A stretch of DNA of 64,000 nucleotides from Hyphomicrobiales bacterium (GCA_017305715.1 JAFKKG010000011.1:62001-126000), one strand, 5' to 3'. Shown: positions 41,970-52,262, counted from the stretch's first letter. The notes: a model not told the origin generated them from the sequence alone. Program-made: numbers and translations.

Positions 41970-43445
41970 TCAACCGCTGGTCGCGTGCACCGCGGGCTTC
42001 CGTCCCGAGTTCCACCTGCCGCCGAGCGCGCGTTCGATCTGGGCTGCCAGTTGCAGCAGCAGCCCGTCATTGGCCTGCCTGGCCTGGGCCTGGATGCCGA
42101 GCGGCAGGCCATGCTCGTGCCACGCCATCGGCAGCGAGATCGCGGGAATTCCGCAGAGATTGGCGAGCGGCGTGAAAGCAAAATTGCGCCACAGATTGCC
42201 GAACCAGTCCAGCACGGATGGGTTGTCGGAAATGGTCAGATATTCCTTTGTGCCGACCTTGGGCGTCGGCAATGCCGTGATCGGCGTCAGGATGATATCC
42301 CACTCCTCGAAGAACGCGCCGAAGCCGCGCGACGTCGTGTTGAACACCGCCTGCATGCGCGCCCGCTCGGCGAATGTGGTGTGCCGGCCGGCTTCCCAGA
42401 TCCGGATATTGACCGGTTCGATCAGATCCGCCGGCGGCCGCTCCAGGGCGCGCGCCGCGAGCATGTTGCTGATCACGACCGCAAAATTGCTGATGTAGCA
42501 GGTTGTCTGCGCATCGAAGGCGGCGCGATAATCGACGTCAGGCAGCGCGTAATCGACGTGATGGCCGAGGCCTTCGAGGAAGCGTCCGGCTTTTTCCAGT
42601 TCGGATACGATGTGCGGCGTCGCGCGATAATCGCCCCATTGGTGCGAAAGCGCGATCCTGAGCCTTGCCGGATCGCGCTTGATCATGTCCTGATAAGGCT
42701 CCGGCGCGGTCCAGAACGGCATCAATTCGCCGGGCGCCGGACCGCGGCAGGCATCGACGAAGGCGGCGGTGTCGCGCACCGTGCGCGACTGGCAGCCCTG
42801 GATCGACACCAGCCCGCTCAGGTCGGACAGGTGCGGGGCCAGCGAGAACACGCCGCGCGAAACCTTCAGACCAATATTGCCGTTGACGCCGGCCGGAATC
42901 CGGATCGAGCCGCCGCCGTCGGTGGCATGCGCAATCGGCACCGCGCCCGCCGCGACCATGGCGGCAGAGCCGGCCGACGATCCGCAGGTCGTGTAGTCGG
43001 TATTCCAGGGGTTGCGCGTGACGTAGACGGCGGGATTGTCGGCCGAACTGCAAACACCGAATTCCGGTGTCGTGGTCCGCCCGATCAAATTGAGGCCGGC
43101 CCCGCGCATCTTCGAGGTCAGGAACGTATCGGATGTAGCGCGATTGCCGCGCATCAGGAGCGAGCCCATTTCCTGCAGCCGCCCGTTCATGGTCGGGCCC
43201 AGATCCTTCATCAGGAACGGCAAGCCGGCAAACGGTCCCGCCAGATTGGCGCCGGCTCCGGCGGGATCGGCAACCGCGTCCTCGAACACTTCGACCACGG
43301 CCGACAGCGCCGGATCGACCTTCGCGATGGCGGCGCTCGCCTGACGCGCCAGATCCTGCGCCGTCAGTTCGCCCTTGCGGACGCGCGCCGCCAGCGCCAC
43401 GCCATCGTGCTGCGCCCATTCGTTCCAGCTCATCGGCAGGGTCAT
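41970..43445 (-). CDS. Amidase (amidase signature family)
   Basis: The 491-residue enzyme has the Ser-Ser-Lys triad segments: LPFLMKDLGP (catalytic lysine, about residue 80), TTCGSSAGSAAMVAAG (the first serine of the GSS turn) and ATDGGGSIRIPAGVNG with the catalytic serine (about 176-191). Members hydrolyse aryl or aliphatic amides and related esters. The substrate is unknown. The start at 43445 gives the typical N-terminal helix (MSWNEWAQHDGVALAARV). A thioesterase gene follows 53 bp downstream. Confidence 0.93.
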   Translation of the reverse strand: MTLPMSWNEWAQHDGVALAARVRKGELTAQDLARQASAAIAKVDPALSAVVEVFEDAVADPAGAGANLAGPFAGLPFLMKDLGPTMNGRLQEMGSLLMRGNRATSDTFLTSKMRGAGLNLIGRTTTPEFGVCSSADNPAVYVTRNPWNTDYTTCGSSAGSAAMVAAGAVPIAHATDGGGSIRIPAGVNGNIGLKVSRGVFSLAPHLSDLSGLVSIQGCQSRTVRDTAAFVDACRGPAPGELMPFWTAPEPYQDMIKRDPARLRIALSHQWGDYRATPHIVSELEKAGRFLEGLGHHVDYALPDVDYRAAFDAQTTCYISNFAVVISNMLAARALERPPADLIEPVNIRIWEAGRHTTFAERARMQAVFNTTSRGFGAFFEEWDIILTPITALPTPKVGTKEYLTISDNPSVLDWFGNLWRNFAFTPLANLCGIPAISLPMAWHEHGLPLGIQAQARQANDGLLLQLAAQIERALGGRWNSGRKPAVHATSG

Positions 43446-43738
43446 GTCAGTCCTTTTCTTACGCGGCGAAGTCGGATCGAATAGTCGCGGCGACGGGAAT
43501 GCGCTCTCCCATCCGCCGCACCCTGGCGCGCAATTGCGCTGCCGAGCGCGTCGACCCAGGAGCGAGATTCACTCGCCTCGACCCCCGCAAGCGGGCGAAG
43601 TGAAGCGAGCCAACTTATAGACGGATTGAGCCGACGGCGTAATCCGCCATCCGCGACTTTGCCCGGGGATGCCTGCCTTGCTCCCCAGATCAGCCAGGGG
43701 AGAGGGCGGGAGCGTTTTCCGTTTGGTGCCAGGAAGAG
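43446..43738. other. Intergenic region, no gene supported
   Basis: These 293 bases upstream of the amidase gene contain no frame with an export signal, family motif or good ribosome site. The segment 43562-43620 contains short G+C-rich, partly inverted stretches but no clear hairpin. Confidence 0.4.
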
Positions 43739-44428
43739 CTAGCTTGCGCCCGAGCCCAGGGCCGGCGCGGGACTCAGCGGAGCGCCCCCTACCGAGACAG
43801 GGCCGGCAGGCTTGGGAAGCAAGGGAAGCGTTGCAGGAAGCGTTGCGGGAATTACTGGCGGGAGTACTTTTCGCGACGCCTGGATGACCCGCGCGCGGGG
43901 ATTTGGACGTCGGATGCTGGACGTCATCGGGGGCAGGATGCTCGAAGTCGTCAGCGGCGGCGCCTGATTCTGCAGGGAGCTCACCTGCGCCGTCAGCAAG
44001 GAGAGTTGACGGGTTATTCTTTTCAAATCCGCCTGTTGAGCTGCGGAGCCCTGCATGAGCGACATCAGCACATCGGCGTGTTGGTCCTGCGACGTCTGAA
44101 CGTCCCGCAGTCCCGCCCTGACAACGGGATCCGGTACGAGGACTGGAGCCGGGTTAGGCGGCGGAAGTGCAGCGACGCGATTGGAATTCGGCGGGGAGAA
44201 CCGGCCGAAGTCCGGCAAGGAGAACCGATCGATGCTCGGCAAGGAGAGCTGATTGAATTCCGACAGGGAGAAGCGAGCGAAACCCGACAAGGAATTGGCG
44301 GTGGCGGCACCAATGACGGCCAGTGCGGCGAGGGACACGGCTATCACTGTCGCGCGGTTCGAGGCCACCTGCGGTGCCGCGTCGGGCTGTTTGTCCCCTT
44401 GCGCTTCCCTGTCCAGTGCTTCGGTCAC
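43739..44428 (-). CDS. Membrane-anchored protein of unknown function, Ser/Phe/Pro-rich repeat
   Basis: The 229-residue product (GTG start at 44428 preceded by TAGGAACGCAG) has one membrane segment (ATVIAVSLAALAVIGAATA, about residues 26-44). A short serine-rich run with repeated RFSL/SLP motifs follows (FARFSLSEFNQLSLPSIDRF), then a heptad-like stretch (QQADLKRITRQLSLLTAQVSSL) and a Pro-rich tail. An ATG at 44494 would add 22 residues. The composition is unlike a shadow frame. I do not recognise the family. Confidence 0.6.
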   Translation of the reverse strand: MTEALDREAQGDKQPDAAPQVASNRATVIAVSLAALAVIGAATANSLSGFARFSLSEFNQLSLPSIDRFSLPDFGRFSPPNSNRVAALPPPNPAPVLVPDPVVRAGLRDVQTSQDQHADVLMSLMQGSAAQQADLKRITRQLSLLTAQVSSLQNQAPPLTTSSILPPMTSSIRRPNPRARVIQASRKVLPPVIPATLPATLPLLPKPAGPVSVGGAPLSPAPALGSGAS

Positions 44429-44632
44429 CTGCGTTCCTATCTCAGCACAGTCGCGAGATTCTTCCCACCGCCGGTCAACAAAACAAAGAGCCATCGCGGC
44501 GACAAACCGGCAATGGCTCGCGCGCGCTTGCCCACCCGAATTCGGCTCAAATCATGAGCTCTTATGGTTAATAATCGGTTATTCGCGGGATCAGCCGACC
44601 TCACTCCGGGCCAGAAGCCATCGATCCCGCCG

Positions 44633-44827
44633 CTATCGCGGCTCCGAGGGAGTGATCGTCGCACCTGCCCTGAGAACAGCCTGCGCGGTTATCGTGCCTG
44701 CCGACTGCTGCTCCGGTTCGTTCGCGACGGTAATGACGACACATCCCATCGTGCCGATCAGCGCAACAATGGCCGTGATGGCGGCAGGAAGAAATCTTTC
44801 CGGTCGCTCGTTTCCAACAGGCGACAT
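44633..44827 (-). CDS. Small single-pass membrane protein, unknown
   Basis: The 64-residue product has a positively charged start (MSPVGNERPERFLP), one membrane helix (AAITAIVALIGTMGCVVITVA, about residues 15-35) and a polar C-terminus. A GGAG-type ribosome site precedes the ATG. The topology is typical of small inner-membrane proteins. No partner is visible, and it could still be spurious. Confidence 0.5.
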   Translation of the reverse strand: MSPVGNERPERFLPAAITAIVALIGTMGCVVITVANEPEQQSAGTITAQAVLRAGATITPSEPR

Positions 44828-44976
44828 CCCGCCGACTCCAGGTTTTGAAATTCAGATCTTTGAAATGGTTTTTGAGAAGCTCCGCATAGCCAGTAGAGGC
44901 GTCCGCACGGGATGGATGTGCGGAGCGTCACACGGGGGACGGCTTCACCCGAATTGGTCGGGGGCGTATTTTCCGT

Positions 44977-45195
44977 TCAGGGCAGAACTTTACTTTCTGT
45001 CTGTTTTGACCAACCGATCAGCGCGCTCAGATGGCTTTTGAGGCGGGAGCAGATTCCCGCGGCTCGCAGCTCTTGCGGATGGTGGGCGCTGTACAATTCT
45101 TGCTGAAATTGGCCGAGCAGCACGGTGCCCGGAGTCCAGTCGGCGTTTGCTGCGGTACTGAAAAGCACGAATGCCAGAACGATAATGTGTTTCAT
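44977..45195 (-). CDS. Small exported protein with CRP-like upstream site
   Basis: The 72-residue precursor starts MKHIIVLAFVLFSTAANADW with likely cleavage after ANA. The mature 53 residues (DWTPGTVLLGQFQQELYSAH then HPQELRAAGICSRLKSHLSA) contain one cysteine and are weakly basic. A perfect palindrome of the CRP type lies 49 bases before the ATG. I do not recognise a family. Related upstream elements suggest co-regulation with the double-glycine peptides. Confidence 0.7.
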   Translation of the reverse strand: MKHIIVLAFVLFSTAANADWTPGTVLLGQFQQELYSAHHPQELRAAGICSRLKSHLSALIGWSKQTESKVLP

Positions 45196-45244
45196 CTCTA
45201 CCCCCAATTTGTAGGGAGACTTTATCGGGATGGCCGGCTCGCTC

Positions 45245-45260
45245 TGTGGCGTACGTCACA
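45245..45260 (-). promoter_or_regulatory. CRP-like palindrome upstream of the small exported protein at 44977
   Basis: TGTGGCGTACGTCACA is part of the 18-base palindrome CTGTGGCGTACGTCACAG. It shares the GTAC core and the TGTG/CACA arms with the site at 46123-46138. Confidence 0.65.
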
Positions 45261-45339
45261 GAGAACGGTTCAGCGCCAGAGCCCTGGAATTATTTTCCGA
45301 ATTACAGAAATTTTGCTTGACGGCGACCCCGACTCACCG

Positions 45340-45840
45340 GTTGTATCCATCCCGTCTCATCCCTTCACGAGGGGCGTATCGCGATCGTCACGGACGTGGG
45401 GTGGGATGCGGTGGACGCTGGTAGCGCCGAAGACGAACGGCGCGAGAGCGTACGGCGAAGTCGTGTGGTCCTGACGTCGCGTTGCTGGCGTCCATGCACC
45501 TGGAGGCGTTCGACTTCCCAGGGCGCAACGGAGGCAAAAGAGCCGTTCTCCGGGGAGAGCACGTTATAAGCTGTAAAGCCATTGCGCAGGGAATGTCGGA
45601 TGTTCTCCGCTGCCCTGTATGCTCATGTGCGCACTTCCTTGTGCACATTGCACATGAGATCGCGGGTGCAGCGCGCATCCGGCATTCCCTGCTCCCTTGT
45701 TTTGGGGAGAAACGACATCAACCCCTCGGGCGCATCGCGTCGCGGGATCGCGGATTTGCGTTCTGTTGCAAACACCGTTCTGGCGAGCGGAGCGAAGAGG
45801 CGAAGAAGCAGCGAAAGAGGCCGCCAACTCGGGCGGCCTC
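45340..45840. repeat. Probable dispersed Bradyrhizobium-type repeat with spurious frames
   Basis: Reading the minus strand gives short frames such as AISCAMCTRKCAHEHTG and SNATSGPHDFAVRSRAVRLR, sequences I recall as recurring many times in Bradyrhizobium genomes with no function. The plus-strand partner reads CRMFSAALYAHVRTSLCT. The region contains no good ribosome site or export signal, and I treat it as a multi-copy repeat, not a gene. Copy number was not checked. Confidence 0.4.
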
Positions 45841-45872
45841 GAACGGGGTTAATCGGATGGCAAGCCTATTGG

Positions 45873-46040
45873 TTAAAGTCCAAAAATGCTCTTCACCGCG
45901 CCGACGATTTCGCCACCGAGGCGGCGGAGCCAACCCAGGCCATCGCCCTTGCCGGTACCCGTGCCATTGCCATCGCCATCCTTGCCGCCGCACGCAATAT
46001 CAAGCTGGTCCATCGACAGTTCGTCTTTCAGATTCGTCAT
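45873..46040 (-). CDS. Double-glycine-leader peptide with Gly-rich, amphipathic C-terminus (bacteriocin-like)
   Basis: The 55-residue peptide starts MTNLKDELSMDQLDIACGG, a double-glycine leader in form (ELSMDQLDIACGG). A Gly/Asp/Thr-rich segment (KDGDGNGTGTGKGDG) and an amphipathic cationic tail (LGWLRRLGGEIVGAVKSIFG) follow. This resembles class II bacteriocins or pore-forming peptides. The tail is unrelated to the NPQPLPP peptides. GGGAG is the ribosome site. A CRP-like palindrome lies 82 bases upstream. No transporter or immunity gene is near, so a secreted role is inference. Confidence 0.7.
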   Translation of the reverse strand: MTNLKDELSMDQLDIACGGKDGDGNGTGTGKGDGLGWLRRLGGEIVGAVKSIFGL

Positions 46041-46122
46041 AGTCATCTCCCATTTGCAGATTGGGGCGAGACTATTCTCGCCAGCCATGATCAGGGGAAT
46101 AGGCGGGACTCAGGCGGGCCGC

Positions 46123-46138
46123 TGTGTCGTACATCACA
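46123..46138 (-). promoter_or_regulatory. CRP-like palindrome upstream of the amphipathic double-glycine peptide
   Basis: TGTGTCGTACATCACA fits TGTGN-N6-TCACA and belongs to the 18-base near-palindrome CTGTGTCGTACATCACAC. It shares the CGTAC core with the site at 45245-45260. A second TCACA half-site lies 11 bases further upstream. Confidence 0.65.
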
Positions 46139-46202
46139 CAGACGTCACACAAGCCGGGCGGCCTGCAGGCGAAGCAAGTTTGAAATTGAAATCGGAACGT
46201 AT

Positions 46203-47741
46203 TTACGTCGTCTCGCGCAGGATCATATCCGCGCAGATACCGGCCGATTGCACGACGCCGGTGTAGCCGCCAAAACCGGCATAGGCAGAGGCGAGATAAA
46301 GTCCGGATACCGCCGTGCGCGGCGAGCGGAACGGGTTGCTCCGGAGCGTCGGCGGCGGGCCTGGCGCGAAACCGTAGACGGCGCCGTCGGGCGCGTTGAG
46401 ATATTGCCGGACCGACAGCGCGCTGTTGAACGAGGATGCGACCACGGCTTCATCAAGCCCGGGATAGATCGCGCCGAGATAGCGCACGATCGCCGCCTGC
46501 CAGCGCCCGCGCTTCTCGCGATAGGCGTCCATGTCGGAGGCGTCCCAGTTCGACAACAGGTCAGGACCGAGGATCGACAGCACAAAAGGCGGCGCCGGCA
46601 CGCCGGAATCGATCGCGGCATAATCCACCACCGACATCGGCGGCATGCGTTTGCCGGGCTCCTCCGCCATCAGCGCCGCGCCTTGCGCGTAATCGGTCAG
46701 GCGCTTCATCCAGGGCGGCAGCAATTGCGTGGAATAGGCGGCGATGCCGAATTCGCGCGGCGGTCTTGCAAGACCGAGCGTCAGTGCGAACAGCGATGTC
46801 GACGGAGTCTGCTGCGCATAACCCTGGCGCAGCCGTTCGGCAGCCGCTGCCGGCATCAGCGGCGCGAGGGCGGCGGGCGCGGCGTTGCCGATAATATCAG
46901 CGCATTGCACGGTCTTGGGGTCGCTGCCGTCCCTGGCGGAGTGGGTGATGCTGTTGGCATCATCGCCGAGCGCGATCGAACTCACGATGCGGCGCACCAG
47001 CACCTCGCCGCCGGCGACCTTGATCGCGCGGGCGAGCGCGCTCGACAGCCGCTGCGAGCCGCCCTGCACATAGCGGCCGCCGCTCTGCAAATAGCAGCCC
47101 TGCGCCATCGCGAAATAAATCCACCACAGCGTGGCGGGGTCGTCGTGAAAATAGGACAGATTGGCGGCGAGCGCGCATTTCACCGCTTCATGGTCGCCGA
47201 AGACGCGGTCGAGCTTTTGCGACAACGACAGCGGCCAGTCCGCGGCTTCCGGCAAGCGCTGGATCAGGGCGTCCAGACTGCCGCGCGTTTCCGTCGCAGC
47301 GTCGCTTTGCGACAACTGGCGCATGGCGGCGACGATATGCTGCATCTCGCCGAGCAGTTGATCGATGCCCGCGCGGGCTTCGGGGAAACGCTCGGTCAGC
47401 GCGCGCCGCGCGGCGCCGAAATCGTCGGGCATCAGGAACGGGCGATCGAGCGGGCCGCCGCGCGCCTGATAGAACGTGCCCGACGGAATCCATTTCACGG
47501 CGTCGATCACGCCGGCGCGCGTCAGCACGTCATGCTTGGGATCGCGCGGGTCGTGCGGATCGCTGGTCTCGTGCAGCGATCCCTCGACGAACAGTTCGCC
47601 GGATTTGTAGCTCGACGCCGCACCGCCGACCGAATTGCTGCGCTCGACCACCAGCACCCTGCGGCCGGCGCGCGCCAGGATCGCACCCGCGGTGAGGCCG
47701 CCAAGCCCGGCGCCGACAATCACGACATCATAGCGCGCCAT
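46203..47741 (-). CDS. FAD-dependent oxidoreductase, phytoene desaturase (CrtI)-like
   Basis: The 512-residue flavoprotein starts with the dinucleotide-binding motif DVVIVGAGLGGLTAGAILARAG (about residues 4-25), then VVERSNSVGGAASSYKSG, and has the C-terminal FAD contact SGLYLASAYAGFGGYTGVVQSAG. These fit the CrtI/phytoene-dehydrogenase-like and all-trans-retinol saturase superfamily. Other carotenoid genes are not present, so it may act on a different isoprenoid or polyketide. It is a single gene. Confidence 0.85.
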   Translation of the reverse strand: MARYDVVIVGAGLGGLTAGAILARAGRRVLVVERSNSVGGAASSYKSGELFVEGSLHETSDPHDPRDPKHDVLTRAGVIDAVKWIPSGTFYQARGGPLDRPFLMPDDFGAARRALTERFPEARAGIDQLLGEMQHIVAAMRQLSQSDAATETRGSLDALIQRLPEAADWPLSLSQKLDRVFGDHEAVKCALAANLSYFHDDPATLWWIYFAMAQGCYLQSGGRYVQGGSQRLSSALARAIKVAGGEVLVRRIVSSIALGDDANSITHSARDGSDPKTVQCADIIGNAAPAALAPLMPAAAAERLRQGYAQQTPSTSLFALTLGLARPPREFGIAAYSTQLLPPWMKRLTDYAQGAALMAEEPGKRMPPMSVVDYAAIDSGVPAPPFVLSILGPDLLSNWDASDMDAYREKRGRWQAAIVRYLGAIYPGLDEAVVASSFNSALSVRQYLNAPDGAVYGFAPGPPPTLRSNPFRSPRTAVSGLYLASAYAGFGGYTGVVQSAGICADMILRETT

Positions 47742-47882
47742 TCAGCGGGGAACCCTGGACCTGTTGCACGGTGTTCATTGCCGCTGGGGCGCGGCGAGTC
47801 AAATGCGCTGACCGCATGGCGCGGTGCGCGGAAAGCCGCCGGGAAGATGAGAAGCGATCATGAAGGGACCGGCGGGAAACCG

Positions 47883-49085
47883 CTATTTCCAGGCCGCCTT
47901 GTCGACGTCCCAGCGCTGGCCCTTGAACTCTTTGGCGAGCGCCTCGACCGAGCCATTGTCGTCCTCCGGCTCGCCGCCTTCCTCCTCGCCAGCGGCGCCT
48001 TCGGACAGGTTCAGTTTGGGGCCGGCACCTTCATCGACCGTCGATGTTACCGGGCTCGAGATCCACAGCATCAGCCGGTCCGTGGCGCCGGGCCTGTCCG
48101 GCGAGACCAGCGCGGTGACCTCGACGCTGTCGGTCAGCGCGAGTGCAGGATAGATCTGGCTCGGCCGCTTGAAGGTGAGTTTGAGCTTTCCGGTGCTGGC
48201 GCTCCACACCGCCGCGGCGGGCTTGGCCGCCAGCGTCCTGGCCAGCACGCCGGAGATCGCGGCTGCGATCTTGTCCTTGTTGACCTTGTCGCCATCGCGC
48301 CAGTCGGCGGCGGCAAACCGGATGGTGCGGTCCATCTCGACGCTGCCGGTGGTCCACCCCGCGGCGACCACACCCGGTGTCGCCTTGGCCTTGGCGATCA
48401 GCGCCGGCGCGTAGGCGGGATCGGCGGTCAGGCTGATGGTCTGCTCGCCGGCGCGCAGCGCGTCGCAGGAAACCGAGAGGCTGTTCAGGCCGACCTCGAC
48501 TGGCTCGCCCTTCAGGCTTTTGAGGAAATCCAGCGCGGCCTCGAGCTTCACCCGCACGCCGATCGATTCCGGCGACACTTCGGTAAAATCCTTCGGCGCC
48601 GGCGTGATGCCGTCGTCGGTGGTCTGGTTCTCCAGAAACTCCTTCTCGCTGAGATCGGAATTGTCCGTGGATGCCACTTCGGTCACGGTCTGGCCGACGG
48701 TGATCTGGCCGCGGAACTCGTAACTGTCGCCGCTTCCCTTGCGCGCGAGCTTTACGGTGACCGGTTGCTTGTCATTGATGGTCTGCGCCGTGCCAGTCAT
48801 GTTCGCGCCGTTGACGGTGAGGTCGGCGACGAAGCGGTCCTTGCGGTCGGAGCCTTTTTCGACGGGGTAGCAGACGTCGAGCACGGCCGACGTGACGGTT
48901 CTGCCGGCCCGGGTCTCCTTGAGGATGACGTCGGCGTTGCCGTTCATCAGGCCGTCGATCGAGGTGAAATACCGCACTTCGTTGCCGGTGGGTGCCGGCG
49001 CTGCCTTGGAGGGGAGTTTCATCTGGGCCAAGGCGAGGCCGGGAGCCGTCACCAGACCGAGCAGGCAGAGCAGGAGCGCGCGCAT
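47883..49085 (-). CDS. Exported protein of unknown function, 400 aa
   Basis: The precursor starts MRALLLCLLGLVTAPGLALA with cleavage near ALA-Q. The mature part is beta-rich with no cysteine clusters beyond CYP and SCDA. It has repeated motifs such as VRYFTSIDGLMNGNADVILK and ends in an acidic linker (GAAGEEEGGEPEDDNG). GAGGAAT precedes the ATG at 49085. It lies downstream of groEL with a terminator between. I do not recognise a family with confidence. Confidence 0.7.
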   Translation of the reverse strand: MRALLLCLLGLVTAPGLALAQMKLPSKAAPAPTGNEVRYFTSIDGLMNGNADVILKETRAGRTVTSAVLDVCYPVEKGSDRKDRFVADLTVNGANMTGTAQTINDKQPVTVKLARKGSGDSYEFRGQITVGQTVTEVASTDNSDLSEKEFLENQTTDDGITPAPKDFTEVSPESIGVRVKLEAALDFLKSLKGEPVEVGLNSLSVSCDALRAGEQTISLTADPAYAPALIAKAKATPGVVAAGWTTGSVEMDRTIRFAAADWRDGDKVNKDKIAAAISGVLARTLAAKPAAAVWSASTGKLKLTFKRPSQIYPALALTDSVEVTALVSPDRPGATDRLMLWISSPVTSTVDEGAGPKLNLSEGAAGEEEGGEPEDDNGSVEALAKEFKGQRWDVDKAAWK

Positions 49086-49148
49086 ATGAAATTCCTCGCG
49101 AAGCAGAATCGGTAATGCCGTAAGTAGCAAACCCAAATGTCATTGGCC

Positions 49149-49177
49149 AAAAAGAAGGCCGCCCGGAGGCGGCCTTC
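49149..49177 (-). terminator. Rho-independent terminator of the groESL operon
   Basis: GAAGGCCGCC and GGCGGCCTTC pair across a 4-base loop. On the minus strand the stem is followed by five T residues. It lies 29 bases after the groEL stop. Confidence 0.9.
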
Positions 49178-49205
49178 GATCATTGTTGACGGTGGCTGGC
49201 GGGGC

Positions 49206-50986
<1,781 letters not shown>

Positions 50987-51015
50987 AAAGTGCATGCGGC
51001 AGCAGGGCTGCGTGC

Positions 51016-51312
51016 TTAAACCAGCACGCCCATGATGTCGGATTCCTTCATGATGAGGAGTTCCTCACCGTCGAGCTTGACCTCGGTGCCCGACCATTTG
51101 CCGAACAGCACGCGGTCGCCGACCTTGAGGTCGATCGGGATCAGCTTGCCGGCCTCGTCCCGGCCGCCCGGGCCGACGGCGGTGATTTCGCCCTGCGAGG
51201 GCTTTTCCTTGGCGCTGTCGGGAATGATGATGCCGCCCTTGGTCTTTTCTTCGGCGTCGATACGCTTGACGACGACGCGGTCATGCAGCGGGCGGAATTT
51301 GGATTTGGCCAT
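51016..51312 (-). CDS. groES: 10 kDa co-chaperonin GroES
   Basis: The 98-residue protein starts [20 protein letters not shown], has the mobile loop [21 protein letters not shown] and ends [16 protein letters not shown], all typical of GroES. It caps GroEL rings. AAGAGGAAA precedes the ATG at 51312. It is the first gene of the groESL operon, downstream of a CIRCE element and a good sigma70-type promoter. Confidence 0.98.
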   Translation of the reverse strand: MAKSKFRPLHDRVVVKRIDAEEKTKGGIIIPDSAKEKPSQGEITAVGPGGRDEAGKLIPIDLKVGDRVLFGKWSGTEVKLDGEELLIMKESDIMGVLV

Positions 51313-51426
51313 GAGGTTTCCTCTTGGAAGCTTGGTTTCGGGTCTGGTTGCCATCAAAATGGCAGGTAATGCCGGGGTTTCGACACCGTCCCGGGCGGGA
51401 CGGCCAATTCTTTCGCGATCCTAGCC

Positions 51427-51453
51427 TTAGCAATCGTCGTATTTGAGTGCTAA
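51427..51453 (-). promoter_or_regulatory. CIRCE element (HrcA operator) of groESL
   Basis: TTAGCAATC-N9-GAGTGCTAA has one mismatch to the canonical TTAGCACTC-N9-GAGTGCTAA. It lies just downstream of the -10 box of the groESL promoter, as expected for repression by HrcA. Confidence 0.9.
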
Positions 51454-51464
51454 TTGTGGGCCGG

Positions 51465-51493
51465 GAAATATGGCTTGGCGCCGATCCTGTCAA
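51465..51493 (-). promoter_or_regulatory. groESL promoter, sigma70-type
   Basis: On the minus strand TTGACA (51493-51488) is separated by 17 bases from TATTTC (51470-51465). The CIRCE element begins 11 bases further on. Transcription probably starts inside or next to CIRCE. Confidence 0.75.
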
Positions 51494-51647
51494 GCAAGGG
51501 GGTTAAGGCCTTGGTGAGGCCAATATAGGATGCTCCCTGGGAAACCAAATCGGAGCGGCGGCGTAATTTGATGGACGTCATTGCTCCGGCTGGCGTTTTA
51601 CGGTTGGCTGCAGGACGGGTGCGGCCAAAATTGCTTGGGGGAATGCG

Positions 51648-52163
51648 ATGATCGGGTCCGGTAATGCGCGCGTGGTTGCCAATCTGGCGATCGCCTCGGC
51701 GCTGACGATATTTCTGGGGGCGTGCAGCAGCATGAGCCTGCCGTCTTTGTCATCCAGTTCGGATGTTCCGCCCGAACCCGGCGTGGCCCCCGAAATGCCG
51801 GCCACCATCCGCTCCGACGAGATCGTCGGCCGCTGGGGTCTCGCGTCCTACCAGAATCCCAACGACCGGGCGCGCACCGAAGCTGCGGCGCGCGGACAGT
51901 GCAAGCAGCCTTATGTCATCAGCGCCGGCACCTCCGGCGGCGTGGTCATGCATCTGGCCGACCAGGCGACCCCGCAGGAATTGCGCCTCAAGGGCTCGCC
52001 GAGCGGCAAGAACTATATCGGCCCGGCCGGGCCGACCCCGGGCGAACAGGACCGCGAGATCGTCTCGTTCGACGGCCGCGTGCTGGTGACCCGCTTCGTC
52101 GACAAGGATGCCGCGGTCCGTTACGGCAACATGGTCTATGTCCGCTGCGCGCCCCGGGCCTGA
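51648..52163 (+). CDS. Putative lipoprotein of unknown function
   Basis: The 171-residue precursor has a signal ending in the lipobox FLGACSS (Cys about residue 26), then a Ser-rich linker. A domain with IVGRWGLASYQNPNDRARTEA and late cysteines (QCKQP, RCAP) follows. The start pattern of GRW plus a beta-rich remainder is reminiscent of protease-inhibitor-like or META-like lipocalins, but I do not assign a family. It is convergent with cheZ, and a terminator lies between them. Confidence 0.75.
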   Translation: MIGSGNARVVANLAIASALTIFLGACSSMSLPSLSSSSDVPPEPGVAPEMPATIRSDEIVGRWGLASYQNPNDRARTEAAARGQCKQPYVISAGTSGGVVMHLADQATPQELRLKGSPSGKNYIGPAGPTPGEQDREIVSFDGRVLVTRFVDKDAAVRYGNMVYVRCAPRA

Positions 52164-52193
52164 ACCGGGCAAAAGCCTTAACCTCATCCGCAA

Positions 52194-52224
52194 TAAAAAA
52201 CGCCGGCTTCGCGCCGGCGTTTTC
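52194..52224. terminator. Bidirectional Rho-independent terminator
   Basis: CGCCGGC and GCCGGCG pair across a 5-base loop, with A residues before the stem and TTTT after it. It serves both the lipoprotein gene and, on the other strand, cheZ. Confidence 0.9.
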
Positions 52225-52262
52225 ATATCCCGCATGGGCGCCCCTGGGGCGCCGCGCGAAAC

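Noticed and set aside
45340-45840. Short frames such as MRAAPAISCAMCTRKCAHEH as genes
   Set aside because: No ribosome site, biased Cys/Arg/His composition, and sequence I recall as a recurrent non-coding element in related genomes.
45582-49115. A very long plus-strand open frame over 3.5 kb
   Set aside because: It is the complement of the real CrtI-like and exported-protein genes on the minus strand; its composition (Arg/His/Gly-rich) and lack of family motifs mark it as a high-GC shadow.
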